Shown here in pieces: positions 1 through 5,184 of a stretch of DNA of 6,074 bases. Source of the stretch: Acidobacteriaceae bacterium (GTDB lineage: Bacteria; Acidobacteriota; Terriglobia; Terriglobales; Acidobacteriaceae); contig PLUJ01000262.1 in the NCBI GenBank assembly GCA_003165455.1, forward strand, positions 1-6,074. Direction: 5' to 3'. The position numbers and the translations under genes were made by a program. The number at the start of each line of letters is the position of its first letter. Positions within the stretch are counted from its first letter, which is position 1. The notes under the pieces are model-generated. The model had not been told where the DNA came from. It worked only from the letters and a program-made list of their open reading frames with translations, and searched no databases.

Positions 1-134
1 AACATGGCACACAAAATCTTGCAGTCGGGCTATTGGAGAGCAATCGAAATGAGACGCCGAGGGAGGCTCTATTCTTCTCTTCCCTATGCCATACTCCAGA
101 TGCCACACTCCAGCGATTGCGGGCCTTCACGAAT
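1..134. other. Left-edge intergenic stretch, no supported gene
   Basis: This stretch lies beyond the 3' end of the DedA gene. Plus-strand frame 1 stays open from the window edge to a TAG at 136-138, with an ATG at 4. Frame 2 is open to a TGA at 49-51. Either could be the tail of a gene entering from the left, but neither peptide resembles anything I recognise, and stretches this short are often open by chance. No T-run terminator hairpin or RNA gene is visible. Confidence 0.4.
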
Positions 135-776
135 TTAGGGGGTCACGCCAGAGGGCCGACGGCTGATTCTATTCTGCCAGTGACCCCAGACGAACCAGGC
201 GACGGCTGCCACCAGAGTCACGCCGATGACGGCGTCGAATTTGTGGAAGTATTTGCCCAGTTCTCGCCAGTTCTGGCCCAGCTTCATTCCGAAATAGGCG
301 AGGGCGAAGCACCAGGGCCACGATCCGAGAAATGTGTACAGATGAAAACGGCCGCGAGGCATCCGGGCGACCCCAGCAGGCAACGCAATGAAAGTTCGAA
401 TCATGGGCAGCAAGCGGCCGATAAAAACCGCAAGGTAGCCCCAGCGTAGAAAGAAACGGTCCGCCCAGTCGAGTTCGCGCTTGCCCATCAGGATCCAGCG
501 GCCATATCGCTCTACCAGCGGCCGTCCGCCATAGCACCCGACTTCGTAGGCCACCAGCGATCCGAGGTTGCAACCGATTGCCCCGGCGGTGGCCACCCAT
601 AAGAGCTTGAAGGTCCCGGTAAAAACCAGATAGCCAGCGAACGGCATGATCAATTCCGAAGGCAGAGGGATGCATGCCGATTCAATCGCCATGAGCAAAG
701 CCACACCTGCGTAGCCGGTGGTGGCGATCACCGAGTTGATAAATACGAAGATTATGGCCAGAAGTTTTTCAGTCAT
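135..776 (-). CDS. DedA family integral membrane protein (SNARE-associated/VTT domain)
   Basis: A 213-residue inner-membrane protein of the DedA superfamily. Members are implicated in undecaprenyl-phosphate or phospholipid flipping, proton-motive-force maintenance and drug/pH tolerance; the exact substrate here cannot be read from sequence. Hydrophobic segments fall at about 4-30, 42-80, 112-135, 145-165 and 182-200. The N-terminal re-entrant motif is ESACIPLPSELIMPFAGYL (32-50), with acidic residues E32 and E41 where E. coli YqjA has E39 and D51; the shorter spacing is that of the E...PLPSE subgroup. The second family motif, GRLLPMIRTFIALPAG (120-135), keeps the paired arginines R121 and R127. 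Length is normal for the family (about 200-220). The ATG at 776 is the only sensible start, as the hydrophobic N-terminus begins directly after it; no strong Shine-Dalgarno precedes it. The next gene upstream on the same strand ends 136 bases away, so co-transcription is possible but unproven. Confidence 0.95.
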   Translation of the reverse strand: MTEKLLAIIFVFINSVIATTGYAGVALLMAIESACIPLPSELIMPFAGYLVFTGTFKLLWVATAGAIGCNLGSLVAYEVGCYGGRPLVERYGRWILMGKRELDWADRFFLRWGYLAVFIGRLLPMIRTFIALPAGVARMPRGRFHLYTFLGSWPWCFALAYFGMKLGQNWRELGKYFHKFDAVIGVTLVAAVAWFVWGHWQNRISRRPSGVTP

Positions 777-805
777 TCAAGGACAGTTCTCAAGCGGCGG
801 ATTTC

Positions 806-844
806 AGTTCAGGCTTAGTACGGATGTTGACTGAGATCTGAACT
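806..844. repeat. Inverted repeat upstream of the DedA gene
   Basis: AGTTCAG at 806-812 pairs perfectly with CTGAACT at 838-844 across a 25-base loop. The loop contains further alternative arms (TTAGT 815-819 with ACTAA 842-846; TCAGT 804-808 with ACTGA 830-834). It lies in the 136-base gap between the 74-residue gene and dedA. No T-run follows it on the minus strand, so it is not a classical terminator; an operator or a 5'-UTR hairpin is possible. Function is unknown. Confidence 0.35.
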
Positions 845-912
845 AAACCAGTGTAACGAAATAAATGGCGACCCGTGAGAGCGGTGGCACAAGGCGGTTT
901 ACTCGCGGTGTA

Positions 913-1137
913 CTAGAAAGAGCCTTCCTGAGTAAACGTATAGCCGGGAAGGCCAGCGCCTTGAGGCGTCTTGGCCACTTTGATGCGGACCGTTGGAGCG
1001 TCCGGCGCGGAGATTCCTGCTGGACGCAGCATGGCATACTGCGTAAATACTTCGCTATAAACCTTGGTGACCAGATAGTCCTGGCCATCGGCGTCATTGC
1101 GCCAAACCTGCCCGAGTTGAATGGAAGACACTGCCAT
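913..1137 (-). CDS. Small protein of unknown function, 74 aa
   Basis: Function not recognised. The 74-residue product starts MAVSSIQLGQVWRND and ends PGYTFTQEGSF. It has a protein-like alternation of hydrophobic and polar residues suggesting a small beta-rich soluble fold (GQVW... , DYLVTKVY, PTVRIKVA), with no signal peptide, membrane segment or cysteine. I chose the ATG at 1137 because an AGGA lies 11 bases upstream. A TTG at 1188 in the same frame would add 17 residues (TQAIALRSLG...) but would run into the intergenic inverted repeat. The opposite strand is also open here (865-1170), but its Arg/Gly-rich product looks like an antisense shadow. It is divergent from nth across a 94-base gap, and codirectional with the DedA gene downstream. 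Confidence 0.65.
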   Translation of the reverse strand: MAVSSIQLGQVWRNDADGQDYLVTKVYSEVFTQYAMLRPAGISAPDAPTVRIKVAKTPQGAGLPGYTFTQEGSF

Positions 1138-1148
1138 GTTGGTATGAG

Positions 1149-1152
1149 TCCT
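1149..1152 (-). promoter_or_regulatory. Shine-Dalgarno (AGGA) of the 74-aa gene
   Basis: On the minus strand, ACAGGACT precedes the ATG at 1137 with 11 bases between AGGA and the start codon. It favours that ATG over the upstream TTG at 1188. Confidence 0.4.
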
Positions 1153-1171
1153 GTTCCCAAGACTACGTAGG

Positions 1172-1192
1172 GCGATTGCTTGAGTCAATCGC
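1172..1192. repeat. Inverted repeat between divergent genes
   Basis: GCGATTG at 1172-1178 is the exact reverse complement of CAATCGC at 1186-1192, with a 7-base centre. A second, overlapping small palindrome, TTGAGTCAA, lies at 1180-1188. The repeat sits between the divergent starts at 1137 and 1232, where it could bind a regulator acting on both genes. It could also be a chance hairpin. Confidence 0.4.
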
Positions 1193-1213
1193 AGCCATGG
1201 TTACCGAGGTCTC

Positions 1214-1222
1214 TGCTAAGAT
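1214..1222 (+). promoter_or_regulatory. Possible extended -10 element for nth
   Basis: TGCTAAGAT fits TGn followed by a 4/6 match to TATAAT. It ends 9 bases before the nth ATG at 1232, so transcription would begin at or a few bases before the start codon. No clear -35 box is present. No Shine-Dalgarno is suitably spaced for 1232, as the GAGGT at 1206-1210 is 21 bases away. These are weak motif matches only. Confidence 0.3.
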
Positions 1223-1231
1223 GATGCCCTC

Positions 1232-2134
1232 ATGCCCCGCGGTCGAACTTCCCGCCAACCCGCCCGGACTGGACGCCAGGATCGAGTAGTCGAGACACGC
1301 CTTGGGCGAACTGCCGCCAAGCCTTTGCCCGCAAAGGCTTCGATTAAGCAGTCGCGAAATGCGGACGCTGCTGGAAAAACCGATCGCGCGATGATGAATC
1401 CGGTTGACCAGCTACAGAGTAAGGAAGTTTTATCGGCGAAGAAAAAGCGGGGTAGCTACAACCCTGTCGCGCCGGATCGGGTCGCCGAAATCCTGAAGCG
1501 ACTGGACCAGCTCTATCCTGACGTAAAATGCGCACTCACGCACACCAGCGCGTGGGAACTTCTGGTGGCGACGATTCTCTCCGCGCAATCGACAGATGTG
1601 AATGTGAATCGCGTGACTCCGGAGCTTTTTCGAAAATATCCGACGGTCGAAGCGTTCGCGGCGATCACGCCGGAGCAGTTGGAACCAGATGTGCGCTCGA
1701 CCGGCTTCTTCAGGAATAAGTCGAAATCAGTGGTGGGGGCGGCAAAAAAAGTTGTGGCCGATTTTGGCGGCCAGGTTCCGCTGAACATGGAAGATCTGCT
1801 AACGCTGCCCGGGGTTGCTCGCAAAACCGCCAATGTCGTTCTCGGCTCATGGTTCAAAATAGCCGAGGGAGTTGTCGTGGACACGCATGTGCACCGCATC
1901 TCCCGGCGCCTCGAATTAACCATGAATAACGATCCCCAAAAAATCGAGCAGGATTTGATGCGGATCATCCCGCGAGAGAAATGGATTCTCTTCTCGCATC
2001 AGATCATTTGGCATGGACGCAAGCTCTGCATTGCCCGGAAACCGAAATGCGTGGAATGTCCGTTGGAGAACATTTGCCATGCAGCCGATAAAACCTGGAG
2101 TACGGTGGACATGCACAAGGATGCGAAGGGGTAA
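1232..2134 (+). CDS. nth: Endonuclease III (DNA glycosylase/AP lyase) with basic N-terminal extension
   Basis: A bifunctional base-excision-repair enzyme that removes oxidised pyrimidines and nicks the abasic site by beta-elimination. All key elements are present: LSAQSTD (116-122, with Q119 matching the DNA-inserting glutamine), the helix-hairpin-helix LPGVARKTANVV (192-203) with catalytic K198, VDTHVHR (216-222) with catalytic D217, and the 4Fe-4S cysteines C266, C273, C276 and C282 in the expected C-x6-C-x2-C-x5-C spacing. The core spans about 80-288, the size of whole E. coli Nth (211 aa). Residues 1-75 are an extra Arg/Lys/Ala-rich, probably disordered tail. An in-frame TAA at 1217-1219 limits the start to 1232 or later. 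The alternative ATGs at 1391 and 1394 (M54, M55) would give a 247- or 246-residue protein, but their ribosome-binding context is also poor. A separate transcription unit is likely, given the 94-base divergent gap upstream and 105-base gap downstream. Confidence 0.97.
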   Translation: MPRGRTSRQPARTGRQDRVVETRLGRTAAKPLPAKASIKQSRNADAAGKTDRAMMNPVDQLQSKEVLSAKKKRGSYNPVAPDRVAEILKRLDQLYPDVKCALTHTSAWELLVATILSAQSTDVNVNRVTPELFRKYPTVEAFAAITPEQLEPDVRSTGFFRNKSKSVVGAAKKVVADFGGQVPLNMEDLLTLPGVARKTANVVLGSWFKIAEGVVVDTHVHRISRRLELTMNNDPQKIEQDLMRIIPREKWILFSHQIIWHGRKLCIARKPKCVECPLENICHAADKTWSTVDMHKDAKG

Positions 2135-2204
2135 GAAAACACCCTAAAAGCTTGATGTGTCTTCCCGTTCTGACCGAAGGTCTTCAACATAGCACTAATA
2201 TTTG

Positions 2205-2233
2205 TTGATTTCACAGCCGATTGAAGTAACAAT
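2205..2233 (+). promoter_or_regulatory. Possible sigma70-type promoter of the coiled-coil gene
   Basis: TTGATT (2205-2210, 4/6 to TTGACA) is followed after exactly 17 bases by AACAAT (2228-2233, 4/6 to TATAAT). The predicted start would lie near the ATG at 2240, leaving almost no leader. That agrees with the absence of a Shine-Dalgarno there. An inverted repeat TCAACA/TGTTGA (2184-2189 and 2203-2208) overlaps the -35 and could be an operator. Both matches are modest. Confidence 0.35.
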
Positions 2234-2239
2234 CTTTGT

Positions 2240-2644
2240 ATGCCTGATGTGGTCCAATCTGTTCGTCAACTTCTGCAGGACTTCATTGCGCCCGAGCTGC
2301 GAGAGCTGAAGGGTGACGTCAAGCAGCTCGACGCTAAGATCGACCATGAAAGCAAAAGTCTTAAGGCTAAGCTGGACTCCGATTCCAAGCGGCTTGAAGA
2401 AAAGTTCGTTGCCGAAGTTGATCGTCTCGAAGACAAGATTGTTGCCGAAGTTGGTCGTCTCGAAGGCAAGATGGATTCCGATTTCAAACGCCTCGAGGAG
2501 AAAATGGATTCTGGTTTCACGCAGATGCGAACACTGCTCGATAACGCCTATCTGCGGGCCGAACTCGAGGCTACCCGCGACATTTCCAATCTCCGAGAGC
2601 GCGTTACACGACTCGAAGTAGAACGCGGCACGCCCCGCCAATAG
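2240..2644 (+). CDS. Hendecad-repeat coiled-coil protein, function unknown
   Basis: A 134-residue, highly charged protein that I cannot assign to a named family. After a short amphipathic N-terminus (1-22, MPDVVQSVRQLLQDF...), residues 23-99 form seven consecutive 11-residue units without gaps: LKGDVKQLDAK, IDHESKSLKAK, LDSDSKRLEEK, FVAEVDRLEDK, IVAEVGRLEGK, MDSDFKRLEEK and MDSGFTQMRTL. Each has a hydrophobic residue at position 1, mostly Leu at position 8 and mostly Lys at position 11. This is a hendecad pattern expected to give a long, nearly straight coiled coil. Residues 103-128 continue as a more ordinary heptad-like helix. There is no cysteine, signal peptide or membrane segment, so it is probably cytoplasmic and oligomeric. 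It resembles generic repeat coiled-coil proteins (DUF1640-like or Bdr-like) in pattern only. The ATG at 2240 lacks a Shine-Dalgarno. The antisense frames also stay open, which the repeat structure explains. Confidence 0.75.
   Translation: MPDVVQSVRQLLQDFIAPELRELKGDVKQLDAKIDHESKSLKAKLDSDSKRLEEKFVAEVDRLEDKIVAEVGRLEGKMDSDFKRLEEKMDSGFTQMRTLLDNAYLRAELEATRDISNLRERVTRLEVERGTPRQ
2306..2536 (+). repeat. Seven tandem 33-bp units inside the coiled-coil gene
   Basis: The 11-residue units are mirrored in DNA as 33-bp blocks starting at 2306, 2339, 2372, 2405, 2438, 2471 and 2504. Blocks 4 and 5 (2405-2437 and 2438-2470) are identical at 29 of 33 bases. Blocks 3 and 6 are also visibly related (both contain a GGA(C/T)TCCGATT core). 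This suggests growth by in-frame duplication, with the 4/5 pair the most recent. Confidence 0.8.
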
Positions 2645-2656
2645 CACCTTCACGCC

Positions 2657-2670
2657 AACTTTCGTAAGTT
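2657..2670. other. Small hairpin after the coiled-coil gene
   Basis: AACTT (2657-2661), a 4-base loop and AAGTT (2666-2670) form a perfect 5-bp stem 12 bases after the stop codon. It is AT-rich and not followed by a T-run, so it is at best a weak terminator. Confidence 0.25.
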
Positions 2671-2682
2671 CCGCGCTTCCTC

Positions 2683-2704
2683 TGCTACACTTTTGCTACA
2701 CTTT
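2683..2704 (+). promoter_or_regulatory. Perfect 11-bp tandem duplication with two extended -10-like boxes
   Basis: TGCTACACTTT occurs twice, back to back (2683-2693 and 2694-2704), 34 bases before the peptidase start. Each copy contains TG-C-TACACT, which fits an extended -10 (TGn plus a 4/6 match to TATAAT). No -35 is evident for either. If used, transcription would start near 2698 and 2709, giving a 30-40 base leader. The duplication is certain; the promoter role is inferred. Confidence 0.4.
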
Positions 2705-2738
2705 CGCTTCGGATTCCCATTCAGTCCGCAAAATTCCT

Positions 2739-4727
2739 ATGCGTGCGATTTGTCTCTTTGCTATCGTCCTATTCATGAGCATGCTTGTTTCGGAGAGCGC
2801 TACCGCCCAGACTTTACCTGCTCCGCAAGCTGTCACCGACCCTAAAACAATTGCCAGCAAGCCGAACGCGCAGGTCGAGCCGCGCACCTTCACCATCGAG
2901 AAGCTCTACATGACTCGGCAGGTGGGGCGGCCTACGTGGTCGCCAGACGGCAAGAGCATTGCTTTTATCTCAAACATGAGCGGGCGTAACAATATTTGGC
3001 TGGTCCCTGCCGAAGGCGGTTGGCCGGTGCAGCTTACGGTGAGCGACCAGCGCCAGACCGCGCCAGCGTGGTCGCCCGACGGAAAATGGATCGCCTATCA
3101 GTCCGATTACGACGGCGATGAATTGTGGGATATTTTCCTGGTTTCGCCCAAAACCGGCAAAGTTGTGAACCTCACGAACACGCGCGAGATCGCGGAACTC
3201 AATCCGACATGGTCGCCGGATGGAAGGTATCTCGCCTACGAAGTTAAGCCAAAGACGTCCGCCGCCTACGAGATCGATATTTACGACACGCTGATGCGTG
3301 AGGTGAAGCACCTCACCACCAACACGCCTCAGGATCAGAGCAACTCCGATCCAATTTGGTCGAAGGACGGAAAATACATCGTCTACACACAAGACCAGGC
3401 GAAGGGGACTGATTCGAATGTGTTCGTCACCGAGGTGGCGAGTGGACAGAGCGCGTTGCTGACTCCACATGTGGGAGAACAGCGCTATTCGGCGAACGAC
3501 ATTTCCCCGGACGGCAAGCGAATTCTGATCAGTTCAAATGCAGCGAACGGTTTCGAAAACGTTGGGCTGCTGGAGATTTCAAACAAAAAGATCTCATGGC
3601 TAACCAAAGATAAGTGGGCAATTCGAGGGCATGATTTTTCTCCTGACGGCAAGCACATCACCTTCACCGCCAATGTCGACGGCAACGAAGATATTTACTT
3701 GCATGACCTCGCGACCGCGAAATCCGCAGCTTTGCCCATTCCGAAGGGCGTGAATGAGCCTGCGGGCGGACGTTCCGCTTTTTCCAAAGACGGTTCGCGC
3801 CTGCTTTACTATCGCAACGGTCCCACCGCTCCGGGCGATTTGTGGGTGTATACGATGGCGACTGGCAAGTCGCATCAGGTCACACATTCGTTGGTGGCGG
3901 GGCTGAATTCGGAGGACATGGTGGAACCGTATCTGGTTCACTATCCCAGCCGCGACGGTAAGTGGACCATCTCTGCGTTTCTCTACGTTCCCTTCAACAT
4001 GGCGCGGAACGGGCAGAACGCGGCCATTGTTTATATTCATGGCGGACCTACTTCACAGACGATGAATTCGTTTAATCGATTTGTGCAGTACGCCGCCAAT
4101 CAGGGATACATGGTGCTCGCGCCGAACTATCGTGGTTCCAGCGGATACGGCAAAGACTTCCAGCAGGCGAACTTGTTCGATATGGGTGGCGGCGACTTGC
4201 AGGATGTGCTCGCTGGAGTGGATTGGATCAAACAGACCGGGCATCTCGATCCAAAAAAGATTGCCGTGATGGGCGCTAGCTATGGTGGCTATCTGAGCAT
4301 GATGGCAGTCACCAAAGCTCCCGAGGTTTGGGCTGCGGGGGTTCCGATTGTGCCCTTCGTGAACTGGTTTACGGAAATCGAGAACGAGGATCCGGAGCTG
4401 CAGCAGTCCGATCTAGCGACCATGGGTGACGTGGTGAAGAACAAGGCGTTGTACGAAGAGCGCTCTCCGATTAATTTTATCGACCAGATCAAAGCGCCGT
4501 TGCTTTTGCTCGCTGCTGGTCACGATCCACGATGCCCGAAATCAGAAACGCTGCAGGTGGTAGAGGCGATCAAAAAGCGCGGCGGAACGGTGGATTACAA
4601 GATTTATGAGAACGAAGGCCACGGCTTCGCTCGCGTGGAGAACCAGATTGACGCTTACCAGCGAGTCGCGGATTTTCTGCTGGCGCACGTCCCGCCTGCG
4701 GATTGCAGTTGCTCGCTGAACGAATAA
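2739..4727 (+). CDS. Exported S9 family serine peptidase (prolyl oligopeptidase / acylaminoacyl-peptidase type)
   Basis: A 662-residue secreted or periplasmic peptidase that cleaves short peptides. Residues 1-23 are a signal peptide with a hydrophobic core (about 4-17) and a likely signal peptidase I site ATA|Q at 23/24. Residues 60-380 form a beta-propeller gate with seven PD40-like motifs (WSPDG or variants near 67, 111, 158, 207, 255, 300 and 348). The C-terminal alpha/beta hydrolase domain (about 400-652) has the oxyanion-loop HGGP (434-437), NYRGSSGYG (463-471), nucleophile S514 in GASYGG, D596 in GHDPRCP and H628 in EGHGF, so the triad is complete. Length is normal for the family. The protein ends in a CSC tail (C656, C658). 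The ATG at 2739 is supported by the signal peptide, though no clear Shine-Dalgarno precedes it. Substrate preference (dipeptidyl versus acylaminoacyl) cannot be settled from sequence alone. It is probably transcribed on its own. Confidence 0.96.
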   Translation: MRAICLFAIVLFMSMLVSESATAQTLPAPQAVTDPKTIASKPNAQVEPRTFTIEKLYMTRQVGRPTWSPDGKSIAFISNMSGRNNIWLVPAEGGWPVQLTVSDQRQTAPAWSPDGKWIAYQSDYDGDELWDIFLVSPKTGKVVNLTNTREIAELNPTWSPDGRYLAYEVKPKTSAAYEIDIYDTLMREVKHLTTNTPQDQSNSDPIWSKDGKYIVYTQDQAKGTDSNVFVTEVASGQSALLTPHVGEQRYSANDISPDGKRILISSNAANGFENVGLLEISNKKISWLTKDKWAIRGHDFSPDGKHITFTANVDGNEDIYLHDLATAKSAALPIPKGVNEPAGGRSAFSKDGSRLLYYRNGPTAPGDLWVYTMATGKSHQVTHSLVAGLNSEDMVEPYLVHYPSRDGKWTISAFLYVPFNMARNGQNAAIVYIHGGPTSQTMNSFNRFVQYAANQGYMVLAPNYRGSSGYGKDFQQANLFDMGGGDLQDVLAGVDWIKQTGHLDPKKIAVMGASYGGYLSMMAVTKAPEVWAAGVPIVPFVNWFTEIENEDPELQQSDLATMGDVVKNKALYEERSPINFIDQIKAPLLLLAAGHDPRCPKSETLQVVEAIKKRGGTVDYKIYENEGHGFARVENQIDAYQRVADFLLAHVPPADCSCSLNE

Positions 4728-4775
4728 CGACTTGCGAGCCTTGTTTGATTTTCTTCGCGATCCACTTTGCGCCCT

Positions 4776-4798
4776 AACCCTTCGTCATACCGAGGGTT
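4776..4798. other. Hairpin at the convergent junction
   Basis: AACCCT (4776-4781) pairs with AGGGTT (4793-4798) around an 11-base loop, between the converging peptidase and DUF2834 genes. It overlaps the last codons of the minus-strand gene. No T-run follows on either strand, so if it terminates transcription it would do so weakly or with Rho. Confidence 0.3.
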
Positions 4799-5135
4799 GC
4801 GGCCTCTCGAACGAGCCAACCTTTTCTACCGCCAACTCCCTCATATAGAGAAACAAAGGCAGGCCAAGGGAGACCCCCACCGCTATAAGTGCCACCAGAG
4901 GAATCCATCGTCCGCGAATCTTGAGTCGGGAGCTTTCGATTCGCATGAACACAACCAAGACCGCCGCTGAGGCGAATACATCCATTCCGAAGAACGCACT
5001 GACCCGGTTCGCAAAAAGTTCATGAGCGAAAAGAGTGAGATTCATTCCGTGCTGCATCACCCAGGGAAGAAATTGCCAGTACGGAAGGCCAACACCAATG
5101 AAACAGAGCGCCAGGTAGATCGTCTTCGGTTTCAT
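4785..5135 (-). CDS. DUF2834-type small membrane protein
   Basis: A 116-residue membrane protein of unknown function that I match from memory to the DUF2834 pattern: an N-terminal KxIYLxLxxxGxxLPYxxFxPW stretch (4-25), a central FANRVSAFFGMDVFASAAVL (41-60) and a C-terminal VGVSLGLPLFLYMRE (86-100). Three hydrophobic helices are visible at about 5-23, 45-64 and 77-98, with a basic loop (70-76) between the last two. This length is typical of such proteins. The ATG at 5135 directly precedes the hydrophobic N-terminus; no good Shine-Dalgarno is seen. It lies 49 bases downstream of hemD on the same strand, so read-through from hemD is plausible, although nothing in the sequence ties it to heme metabolism. 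Confidence 0.85.
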   Translation of the reverse strand: MKPKTIYLALCFIGVGLPYWQFLPWVMQHGMNLTLFAHELFANRVSAFFGMDVFASAAVLVVFMRIESSRLKIRGRWIPLVALIAVGVSLGLPLFLYMRELAVEKVGSFERPQPSV

Positions 5136-5184
5136 GCGAACAATGTAACAGACTCCGGCAGGAACGATTGTATGGCTCGTAGAC

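Noticed and set aside
33..449. 138-codon open frame on the plus strand over the DedA gene
   Set aside because: It is antisense to a clear DedA protein and its composition is low-complexity with no domain.
865..1170. Plus-strand open frame opposite the 74-aa gene
   Set aside because: The product is Arg/Gly-rich and irregular, while the minus-strand frame has a protein-like pattern and a Shine-Dalgarno.
2172..2182. GACC-GAA-GGTC hairpin after nth considered as a terminator
   Set aside because: The stem is only 4 bp and no T-run follows on either strand.
2306..2536. Regularly spaced repeats considered as a CRISPR-like array
   Set aside because: The units are contiguous 33-bp coding blocks with no spacers and encode an in-frame hendecad pattern.
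2195..2653. Long minus-strand open frames opposite the coiled-coil gene
   Set aside because: The repeated FETxNFGN-like units are the antisense reading of the 33-bp hendecad repeats; the plus-strand frame gives a coherent coiled coil.
2970..3470. 166-codon minus-strand frame inside the peptidase gene
   Set aside because: Antisense shadow of the beta-propeller coding region; no recognisable domain.
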